From Desulfobacterales bacterium (GTDB lineage: Bacteria > Desulfobacterota > Desulfobacteria > Desulfobacterales > JAFDCJ01), in the NCBI GenBank assembly GCA_020345785.1, contig CP070771.1, positions 4,267,279-4,275,926 on the forward strand: a stretch of DNA of 8,648 bases, given 5' to 3'. Positions within the stretch are counted from its first letter, which is position 1; every line of letters begins with the position of its first letter. Positions 1 to 5,170 of the stretch are shown here, in pieces. A model generated the notes under the pieces. It saw nothing but the letters and a program-made list of their open reading frames with translations. It made no database searches and was not told the DNA's origin. A program made the position numbers and the translations under genes.

Positions 1-260
1 CTAAGAAAGAATGTCTAAATAATTATTGCCGCATTAGTAAACAGGGAATAATTCCGCTAAAATTTCAAGATATACACAGCGTCATAATTGATTTTGTATT
101 CGCCTTTTTATGGTTGGTTTTTAATCTGCCGTACTGGGCCAAAAGGATAGAACGCTGTGTATGTATGCGCAATGATTTATGTCGTTGTGTATAAATTGTA
201 ACGAAAATAAAAAAGCTGGTTCCAAAAGTATAAAACAACGTAAATGAGAGGAGGATTAAC
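1..260. other. AT-rich leader upstream of the rhodanese-MBL gene
   Basis: No credible gene is visible here. The plus strand has stops in every frame, and the only minus-strand reading frame shows no recognisable protein. The region is much more AT-rich than the genes that follow. It carries three copies of a TATACAC-type word (described separately) and a strong ribosome binding site, AGAGGAGG at 247-254, six bases before ATG 261. A small palindrome, GGAATAATTCC, lies near position 50. I could not place a convincing sigma-70 promoter: TTGTGT (185-190) followed 17 bases later by TAAAAA is the nearest match and is weak. Confidence 0.6.
71..193. repeat. Three copies of a TATACACarCG word, two forming an inverted repeat
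   Basis: The word tatacacagcgtc occurs on the plus strand at 71-83. Its reverse complement recurs at about 152-162 (11 of 11 bases pair with 72-82), and again in a looser form at 181-193, which reads tatacacaacgac on the minus strand. The copies lie 70 to 190 bases before the start of the rhodanese-MBL gene. They could be regulator half-sites or the ends of a decayed small element; the sequence does not decide between these. Confidence 0.5.
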
Positions 261-1418
261 ATGGAGTTGCAGTCTTACAGGGCAGAAGATTTATTTGAAT
301 GGGTGACCAAGGAAGGAAACGATTTTACCCTTTTGGATGTACGCAATAACGAGGAATTCGGTCGCTTCAAAGTTGAGGGACCCTATCTTTCAAAGATGAT
401 CAATGTTCCCTATATTGAATTTATCGAGTTGGAAGATGAATCGGTTGCCAAAGTCCAGGTTCCCAAGGATGAAAGTATCCGCATTGTATGTGCCAAGGAG
501 GGCTCCGCCAAATACGTCGGTGAAATTCTCGTGAATAACGGTTGGACGGATGTGCGCTATCTGGAAGGCGGCATCAAAACCTGGGGCAACATGCTGGCCC
601 CAAAATTAGTTGCGTCCGAAAACGGCTATAAATTGTATCAGTTTATTCGCCCCGGCAAGGCGTCCTGCAGCTACGGACTCATTTATGAAGGTGAAATGGC
701 GGTATTTGATCCATCCAGAAACATAGAGTTTTACCAAAATTTTGCCGGCAAAAACGGCTGCAGACTGGTCAAAACATTTGAAACCCATTTGCAGGCCGAC
801 TATATTTCCGGCAGCCGGCAGCTCGCAGAGAATACCGGCGCCCAGATCGTCGGCCATCAAAACGATTTTCAAGTGGCTGCCTTCAACTATAAGGCGCTCG
901 CCGACCAGGAGGTTTTCCATTTTTCCAAAGGCGGTCCTGAAATCAAAGCGGTTCACATGCCGGGACATACACCCGGCAGCACCTCGTACCTGATCGACAA
1001 TAAATTCCTGGTCACCGGTGATACGGTTTTTATCCTGTCAATTGGTCGGCCCGACCTTGGCGGTAAAGTCGAGGAATGGTCCAAGCTGCTTTATAAAACT
1101 ATAAAAACAAAGATTGCTGAATTAAATGATGATCTGATCATCCTGCCGGGACATTACATCGAGTGGAGCGAAGCCAACCCGGATCAAATGTTTATCGATA
1201 CGCTGGGCAGCATCAAACAGAAAAATGCAGATATTTACGGGATTGAGGGCGAAGCCGAATTTACCAAGTTTATCAAAGACAATATGCGAGAACAGCCCCC
1301 GGAGTATGCGCAAATTCGCAAAGTCAATGCCGGGCTTTTGGATGTCGATGCCGAGGACCAGGAAATCATGGATCTCGGTAAAAATGAATGTGCGGCCAGT
1401 ACGTATGCGTACAAATAA
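261..1418 (+). CDS. Rhodanese / metallo-beta-lactamase fusion, persulfide-dioxygenase-like
   Basis: Residues 1-112 form a rhodanese domain, with LLDVR near residues 24-28 and a six-residue active-site loop starting at Cys77 (CAKEGSA), which could carry a persulfide. Residues about 120-330 form a metallo-beta-lactamase fold of the ETHE1 type. It has His176 in ETHLQADY, His236 in PGHTPGS, Asp254 in VTGDT and GRPDLGG at 262-268. ETHE1 enzymes bind one iron through the equivalents of His176, His236 and Asp254, so all three ligands are kept, although the usual HxHxDH reads HLQADY here. The known family reaction is oxidation of glutathione or other thiol persulfides to sulfite, in the cytoplasm. 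The rhodanese lies N-terminal to the MBL domain. Near the C-terminus DLGKNECA (371-378) supplies a further Cys. The start at 261 has an ideal Shine-Dalgarno sequence. The exact substrate is inferred, and a hydrolase role is possible. Confidence 0.9.
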   Translation: MELQSYRAEDLFEWVTKEGNDFTLLDVRNNEEFGRFKVEGPYLSKMINVPYIEFIELEDESVAKVQVPKDESIRIVCAKEGSAKYVGEILVNNGWTDVRYLEGGIKTWGNMLAPKLVASENGYKLYQFIRPGKASCSYGLIYEGEMAVFDPSRNIEFYQNFAGKNGCRLVKTFETHLQADYISGSRQLAENTGAQIVGHQNDFQVAAFNYKALADQEVFHFSKGGPEIKAVHMPGHTPGSTSYLIDNKFLVTGDTVFILSIGRPDLGGKVEEWSKLLYKTIKTKIAELNDDLIILPGHYIEWSEANPDQMFIDTLGSIKQKNADIYGIEGEAEFTKFIKDNMREQPPEYAQIRKVNAGLLDVDAEDQEIMDLGKNECAASTYAYK

Positions 1419-1494
1419 GCCCGGCCCGGGGACCTGGCTGGCTCACGGCGCAAGGCTTGCGGTTTAAGGCAGAGAATCTGGTCACTTATTACTG

Positions 1495-1546
1495 GATACT
1501 GGAAGCTTTACTTGATACTGGAAGCTGTACTTGATACTGGACTTGA
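1495..1546. repeat. 19-base tandem repeat, two full copies plus a partial one
   Basis: The unit gatactggaagctttactt (1495-1513) is followed directly by gatactggaagctgtactt (1514-1532), which differs at one base. A third, shortened copy begins gatactgg at 1533 and continues acttgatagg. A related fragment, ttactgg, precedes the first copy. The repeat is non-coding. Confidence 0.8.
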
Positions 1547-1650
1547 TAGGCGTAAGGCGCAAGACTCAGGGCGCACGGAGTCGATGTTGGAGGTTTGAGG
1601 TTAGAGGCTGCAGGAAAAAGGTTAAAGGAGAAAGGTAGGAGGATAAGGAA

Positions 1651-1710
1651 GAGGCCGACCGATAAAAAATTAAAATCGATCGGTCATCCCGTCTTTTTAG
1701 AAGGGGCCTC
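1651..1710 (+). terminator. Hairpin with T-run, possible terminator after the MBL gene
   Basis: GACCGAT (1657-1663) pairs perfectly with ATCGGTC (1679-1685). A T-run (TTTTT, 1693-1697) follows seven bases later, and an outer pair GAGGCC (1651-1656) with GGCCTC (1705-1710) encloses the whole. The loop is long and AT-rich and the T-run is not directly adjacent, so this is an imperfect intrinsic terminator. It may simply be the core of the larger purine/pyrimidine inverted repeat around it. Confidence 0.4.
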
Positions 1711-1783
1711 CCAGCCTTCCAGCTTCTATCTTCTGATCTCTGTCTTCTTGAAATAATGAGAGCATGATTAGGAGGTTTTTGAA

Positions 1784-2026
1784 ATGAGTGAAGAAATCAG
1801 TGTTGCCAAAGTATTGGATCTCAAAGGGTTGGCATGCCCGATACCTATCGTTAAGGTCAGTAAAGGAATTAAAGATGTCGAAGTCGGGCAGGTACTTCAG
1901 GCCGTGACCAGTGATCCCGGTGCATTAACGGACTTTCCGGCCTGGGCTAAGACCAGCGGCAATGAAATTGTAAAAACCGAAACGCGGGACAAAGAGACCA
2001 CTTTCTACATTAAGCGCCTCGTCTGA
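1784..2026 (+). CDS. TusA-family sulfurtransferase / sulfur carrier
   Basis: This 80-residue protein has the length and pattern of the TusA (SirA/YeeD) family. It has LDLKGLACPIPIVK near the N-terminus with the family CPxP motif at Cys18-Pro21, a central VGQVLQAVTSDPGALTDFPAW segment that matches the usual second strand and helix, and a terminal beta strand TTFYIKRLV. Cys18 is expected to carry sulfur as a persulfide and pass it to partner proteins, in tRNA thiolation, molybdenum cofactor maturation or dissimilatory sulfur transfer. AGGAGG at 1770-1775, eight bases before the ATG, supports the start. It lies downstream of a persulfide-dioxygenase-like gene on the same strand, which suggests shared sulfane-sulfur handling, but a 365-base spacer with a possible terminator lies between. 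The partner cannot be named from sequence alone. Confidence 0.92.
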   Translation: MSEEISVAKVLDLKGLACPIPIVKVSKGIKDVEVGQVLQAVTSDPGALTDFPAWAKTSGNEIVKTETRDKETTFYIKRLV

Positions 2027-2225
2027 AATTACATTATACTCGAACCGCATAGATAAAGAATAAAACCCTAGTTGAGCGTCATGTCTTCAATGCATGTTGT
2101 GAGAGGTTTTTTGTCAACATGTGACTCAGACGCGAAGCGACCGGTGGATTCATGAAATAGAATTATCTTGTTATCCAGAAAACCCAAGTTAAAGGAATGC
2201 CAACTTTTTTATCTTCCTCCCTCAA

Positions 2226-2246
2226 TCCCTCCCGCCGGGGGAGGGA
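2226..2246. repeat. GC-rich 8-base-pair hairpin
   Basis: TCCCTCCC (2226-2233) pairs perfectly with GGGAGGGA (2239-2246) across a five-base loop. No T-run follows on the plus strand, so it does not look like an intrinsic terminator for the TusA gene. It could stabilise or process a transcript, or be a dispersed intergenic hairpin. Confidence 0.6.
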
Positions 2247-2433
2247 AGTGAGAAACCATATACGCGGGCTTGGTAGATAACCAGGCAAAATTAAAAATAA
2301 AGGCGAATCACGAAAGCACGAAATAAAACATAAAATAAACCGTTCCTACCTCCAATTTTTCACACACTCTGGTGCACGTCATTTTTTCGCTAATGTCATT
2401 GAATTTAGAATAAATCTAAGAGGAAAACAGTTC

Positions 2434-2463
2434 TTGACATTTGTACTTTGTATACCGTATACC
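2434..2463 (+). promoter_or_regulatory. Sigma-70-like promoter for the CoA-transferase cluster
   Basis: A perfect -35 TTGACA (2434-2439) is followed after 18 bases by TATACC (2458-2463), which matches the -10 consensus at four of six bases including the conserved TA start. Transcription would begin near 2470, leaving a leader of about 95 bases before ATG 2564. It is the best promoter seen in the window and is well placed to drive the CoA-transferase and perhaps the genes behind it. Confidence 0.6.
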
Positions 2464-2470
2464 GTATTCG
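2450..2470. promoter_or_regulatory. Three tandem 7-base repeats over the -10 region, candidate operator
   Basis: GTATACC (2450-2456), GTATACC (2457-2463) and GTATTCG (2464-2470) follow one another without gaps and cover the -10 element of the promoter. GTATAC is itself palindromic and resembles the centre of sites bound by several GntR/FCD regulators (TTGTATACAA-like). A regulator of that family is encoded 1.4 kb downstream, so binding here would block the promoter. The link is inferred. Confidence 0.45.
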
Positions 2471-2563
2471 ACCGTGCAAACAGCGATACTATCGTACGGA
2501 TAGGGACCGCTGCCCTTTTCATATCCAATTGATTCCAGGCTAACCGATTAATGGAGAAACTAT

Positions 2564-3754
2564 ATGGAATTATTCAAAAACCTCACGGTATTATCCCTTG
2601 AACAGGCCACCGTTTTACCCTACTTGACTTACAGACTCGCCCAGGACGGCATGACCGTCATTCGACTGGAGCATCCGGTTTACGGTGATCCCAACCGCAT
2701 GGTCGGGGAAAATGTTCTGTCCGAGGAACGGATGAATGCCTACTATCTGTGCATCAATGCCGGTAAAAAGGCCTTGACGCTGAATCTGGCCGAAGAAGAA
2801 GGGCAGAAAATTTTCCATTCCCTCATCCGGGAGCTGAAAGTGGATATATTTGCCACCAACCAGCTGCCGAGAAATTATAAAAAGCTGGGCATTGACTACG
2901 ATACGTTGAAATCCTTGAAGTCGGACATTATCTGGCTGGGTGTTACCGGTTTCGGACCGGACAGCAATGAAGCAGCTTATGATCCTATTTTACAGGCCCG
3001 CTCGGGGTTGATGGAGCTTACCGGCGAAGGAGACGGCGACCCGCAGGTGTTGGGGATACCGCTTCCGGATATGGGCACCAGTGAACACGCTTACGGTCTG
3101 GTGATGAAAGCGCTTTTCAAACGCCAGGCTAACGGCGAGGGTAGCTGTATCAATATGGCCATGTTCGAGTCTTCGGTATCATGGCTCACGGTTCCCATTA
3201 CCCTGACGGACAGTTTTGGTAAATCCATCACACGACGCGGTAACACCCACGAGTTTTTCTGTCCGGTATCCGTCTACCAAACCAGCAACGGCTATATCTA
3301 CCTGGCGGTTGGAAATGATCGGCAATGGAAAAGCATGGTCTCCCTGGAAATGTTCAAATCGCTGGACAAGGCCGAATATGAGAAAAATTCCGGCCGCATC
3401 GGGGATGTTATCAATTTAAATGCGGCGATTAATGCGATAACCCGAAATCATACTTCCGAAGAATTGATTGGACTGTTCACTTCAATTACAGTTCCCATCT
3501 CCAAAATTAACACGGTTGCCGAAGTAATAACCGACCCTCTGGTGAAAAGAAGACTGCTGCATGCGCAGGATCCGGTCACCGGAATCCGTATCACACTGGC
3601 GCCGCCGCCCAATATGACCCCGTTTATGGATGCCTCGAACCGGCAGCTTTCATTCCCGCCGCGATTCGGAGAGCACAACCGGGAAATTTACGGTGCCAAG
3701 CTTAATTACTCCGATGATGAACTTTCGACCCTTAAGGAGAAGGGGGTTATCTGA
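2564..3754 (+). CDS. Class III (CaiB/BaiF family) acyl-CoA transferase
   Basis: The 396 residues match the usual length of family III CoA-transferases. The N-terminal Rossmann-like part shows YLTYRLAQDGMTVIRLEHP (20-38), the counterpart of the family's 'LGADVIKIE' strand, then INAGKKALTLNL (64-75) and WLGVTGFG (124-131). AYDPILQARSGLMELTGE (138-155) is the conserved second block. IPLPDMGT contains Asp169, which aligns with the catalytic aspartate that forms the mixed anhydride and CoA-ester intermediates. A C-terminal FPPRFGEHNREIYG (365-378) is also typical. These enzymes move CoA between two carboxylic acids in the cytoplasm without ATP; donor and acceptor here are unknown. ATG 2564 has GGAG at 2553-2556. 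The gene starts a same-strand run with a regulator, a B12 mutase and a HyuA-type subunit, so it probably activates the acid fed to the mutase or recycles CoA. Confidence 0.93.
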   Translation: MELFKNLTVLSLEQATVLPYLTYRLAQDGMTVIRLEHPVYGDPNRMVGENVLSEERMNAYYLCINAGKKALTLNLAEEEGQKIFHSLIRELKVDIFATNQLPRNYKKLGIDYDTLKSLKSDIIWLGVTGFGPDSNEAAYDPILQARSGLMELTGEGDGDPQVLGIPLPDMGTSEHAYGLVMKALFKRQANGEGSCINMAMFESSVSWLTVPITLTDSFGKSITRRGNTHEFFCPVSVYQTSNGYIYLAVGNDRQWKSMVSLEMFKSLDKAEYEKNSGRIGDVINLNAAINAITRNHTSEELIGLFTSITVPISKINTVAEVITDPLVKRRLLHAQDPVTGIRITLAPPPNMTPFMDASNRQLSFPPRFGEHNREIYGAKLNYSDDELSTLKEKGVI

Positions 3755-3762
3755 ACGAATTT

Positions 3763-3878
3763 AATATTGAAGATTGCAGATTGAATATTTAAGGGATGGT
3801 TTCCAATTAAAAAATGCTCGTAAAAATGACGGAGCGAATCTTGCCATCGCGGGGCATTAATAGTCAATTTTCAATATT
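3763..3878. repeat. Long-range inverted repeat between CoA-transferase and regulator genes
   Basis: AATATTGAAGATTG (3763-3776) pairs with CAATTTTCAATATT (3865-3878) at 13 of 14 positions plus one G-T. The arms are built from repeated attga/aatatt words, which continue beyond the best-matched part on both sides (for example gattgaatattt at 3779 and attcaatagtcaata up to 3890). The 88-base centre is not repetitive. No coding capacity is evident. Confidence 0.65.
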
Positions 3879-3905
3879 CAATAGTCAATACCGGCTTGGC
3901 CGGAC

Positions 3906-3910
3906 AAGGA
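3906..3910 (+). promoter_or_regulatory. Ribosome binding site that sets the regulator start
   Basis: AAGGA lies six bases before ATG 3917. The in-frame TTG at 3896 has no purine-rich sequence at a workable distance upstream, since the bases before it are AATACCGGC. ATG 3917 is therefore preferred. Confidence 0.6.
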
Positions 3911-3916
3911 CCAGTC

Positions 3917-4612
3917 ATGAAAAAAAGGGCTGAATTAAAAGGATTTGATCCCGGGCCGCTGCAGGTACTGCAGGAACGAAAGCCGCTTGGCCAGCATGTA
4001 TTCGATAATCTGAAGCAAGCCATTATAATGGGCAATATTGCCCCGGGAGAATGGCTGGTTGAAAGCCATATTGCCGAAATGCTGGGAATCAGTCGCACAC
4101 CGGTCAGAGAGGCCCTTCACAAATTGGAACGTGAAAGACTTATCGAGCGGCAGCCGCGGGGAGGGTTCACCGTCCTGGGATTGAATCGCGAAGACATCGA
4201 AGAGACGTTCGGCATTCGCAGTGTTCTGGAAGGCTATGCCGCCAGTCTGGCGACCATTAATCATCAGCCAAAAGAGCTTCGAGCGCTTGAGAAGAAGATT
4301 GAGCAGTTTCAGCAATGTCTGAACAAAAAACAGATGGATGTCCTGCCGGGTATAAATACGGAATTTCACGAATTACTCTATGATCTCAGTAAAAGCCCCC
4401 GCCTGGTCCACATGATAAACGGACTCAGGGATCAAATTTATCGATTCAGGCAAATGATTCTTAAAGACGAAACCCTGGCCAATGTCAGCAATGAAGACCA
4501 TATTCAGATGTTGAAGTTTATGCGTAAACGGGATGCTGAAAAGGTTGAAAGCCTGGTGAGGGAGCACATTTTGAGAGGACGGGATGTCGTCCTGCAGGAA
4601 TTCGGGAAATAG
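3917..4612 (+). CDS. GntR-family (FCD/FadR-type) transcriptional regulator
   Basis: Counted from ATG 3917 the protein has 231 residues. Residues about 17-85 form a winged helix-turn-helix: LGQHVFDNLKQAIIMGNIAPG, then HIAEMLGISRTPVREAL (51-67) with the GntR recognition helix, and a wing RQPRGGFTV. Residues about 91-225 form an all-helical FCD ligand domain. Its metal site normally has Asp-x3-His plus two further His. Here the positions are Asn147, His151, His195 (EDHIQML) and His217 (REHI), so the first ligand is Asn. Such proteins usually bind an organic acid and act as local repressors. Its stop lies 15 bases before the B12-subunit gene, which suggests co-transcription and control of the CoA-transferase/mutase pathway. 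A longer form starting at TTG 3896 adds seven residues but lacks a ribosome binding site. The effector is unknown. Confidence 0.9.
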   Translation: MKKRAELKGFDPGPLQVLQERKPLGQHVFDNLKQAIIMGNIAPGEWLVESHIAEMLGISRTPVREALHKLERERLIERQPRGGFTVLGLNREDIEETFGIRSVLEGYAASLATINHQPKELRALEKKIEQFQQCLNKKQMDVLPGINTEFHELLYDLSKSPRLVHMINGLRDQIYRFRQMILKDETLANVSNEDHIQMLKFMRKRDAEKVESLVREHILRGRDVVLQEFGK

Positions 4613-4627
4613 GAGAATTTAAGGCAT

Positions 4628-5023
4628 ATGTCGCAAAAGAAAATAAAAATTCTTGTTGGCAAACCGGGATTGGACGGGCATGATCGTGGGGCAAAAATTA
4701 TTGCCCTGGCCCTGCGAGACGCCGGTATGGAGGTTATTTATACCGGCCTTCATCAGACGATCGAACAAATTGTCAGAACAGCCGTTCAGGAAGCCGTGGA
4801 CATTATCGGTCTCAGCATCATGTCGGGGGCGCATATTCCCATCAGCAAGACGCTGTTGGAGCTGATGAAAGACCAGGGTATTGAAGACATTCCGGTTATC
4901 GTGGGCGGGGTAATTCCCAAACAGGACATCCCAAAACTCAAAGCGCTCGGGATTAAAGGCGTGTTCCCCGGTGGAACCCCGTTTGATGAAATAATTGCCG
5001 GTATAAAAGGGCTTGCGAAATAG
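4628..5023 (+). CDS. Cobalamin-binding small subunit of an acyl-CoA mutase
   Basis: This 131-residue protein is a stand-alone B12-binding domain of the methylmalonyl-CoA mutase C-terminal type. KILVGKPGLDGHDRGAK contains the base-off DxHxxG motif at Asp16, His18 and Gly21; His18 would replace dimethylbenzimidazole as the lower cobalt ligand. LSIMSGAH (62-69) is the second motif (SxM in place of the usual SxL), and VIVGGVIPKQDIP (90-102) holds the paired glycines near the nucleotide tail. The length suits a separately encoded subunit that pairs with the catalytic subunit at 5171-6805 in the cytoplasm. It starts 15 bases after the GntR stop, with AGGAG (4611-4615) overlapping the region just past that stop. 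The small subunit precedes the large one, which is the less common order. Substrate choice is made by the large subunit. Confidence 0.94.
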   Translation: MSQKKIKILVGKPGLDGHDRGAKIIALALRDAGMEVIYTGLHQTIEQIVRTAVQEAVDIIGLSIMSGAHIPISKTLLELMKDQGIEDIPVIVGGVIPKQDIPKLKALGIKGVFPGGTPFDEIIAGIKGLAK

Positions 5024-5028
5024 CTCAC

Positions 5029-5097
5029 AGCTCATAGCTCATAGTAAAGAAGATAGAATCCTTCTTGCTATCGGCTGTCAGCTATGAACTATGAGCT
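5029..5097. repeat. Inverted repeat between the two mutase subunit genes
   Basis: The 16-base arm 5029-5044 (agctcatagctcatag) pairs with 5082-5097 (ctatgaactatgagct) at 15 of 16 positions. Each arm is itself a doubled agctcat/atgagct word. Inner complementary words (aagaag with cttctt, gatag with ctatc) would extend the hairpin inward. It begins six bases after the small-subunit stop and lacks a following T-run, so it resembles a processing or stability element more than a terminator. Confidence 0.75.
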
Positions 5098-5170
5098 CGG
5101 AAATTTTTAACGCGGCTTTATCGAATTGAAACTGAGATTTTAGATAACACTATACTGGAAGAGGTACGCC

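Larger units (their letters stand above)
1419..1783. other. Repeat-rich spacer between the MBL and TusA genes
   Basis: No gene is supported in these 365 bases. In order they hold a GC-rich stretch after the stop codon, a short palindrome CGCAAGGCTTGCG (1449-1461), a 19-base tandem repeat (1495-1546), a purine-rich stretch of degenerate agg/gagg words (about 1585-1655), a hairpin (1651-1710), and a complementary pyrimidine-rich stretch (about 1711-1750). The TusA ribosome binding site AGGAGG is at 1770-1775. The spacer makes tight transcriptional coupling of the two flanking genes uncertain. Confidence 0.65.
2027..2563. other. Long non-coding region before the CoA-transferase gene
   Basis: No gene or recognised RNA family is supported in these 537 bases. 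They hold a weak stem CATGTTG/CAACATG (2093-2121) with a T-run in its loop, a GC-rich hairpin at 2226-2246, a low-complexity patch of acgaaa-type words (about 2300-2340), a sigma-70-like promoter (2434-2463) overlapped by 7-base repeats (2450-2470), a small perfect palindrome CGATACTATCG (2484-2494), and the CoA-transferase ribosome binding site GGAG (2553-2556). I looked for a cobalamin-riboswitch B12 box because of the downstream mutase and did not see one. Confidence 0.65.

Noticed and set aside
65..262. Minus-strand reading frame of 65 residues in the leader
   Set aside because: It has a hydrophobic start and then low-complexity residues, no recognisable domain and no good ribosome binding site. 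It covers the repeat region and the ribosome binding site of the real gene.
1449..1461. CGCAAGGCTTGCG palindrome as the MBL terminator
   Set aside because: The stem is short and only GGTTT follows, so there is no real T-run.
2093..2121. CATGTTG/CAACATG stem after the TusA gene as a terminator
   Set aside because: The T-run lies in the loop, not after the stem, and the stem is only seven pairs with a 15-base loop.
2027..2563. Cobalamin riboswitch ahead of the mutase cluster
   Set aside because: No B12-box-like conserved core or matching stem set was seen. The likely leader from the promoter is only about 95 bases, too short for this riboswitch class.
3896..3916. TTG 3896 as the start of the GntR regulator
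   Set aside because: No Shine-Dalgarno sequence precedes it. ATG 3917 has AAGGA at the right distance, and the extra seven residues match no part of the family.
5126..5156. TTGAAA with TATACT 19 bases later as a promoter for the mutase large subunit
   Set aside because: The -10 directly abuts the ribosome binding site (5157-5164), so transcription would begin inside or past it and leave no usable leader.
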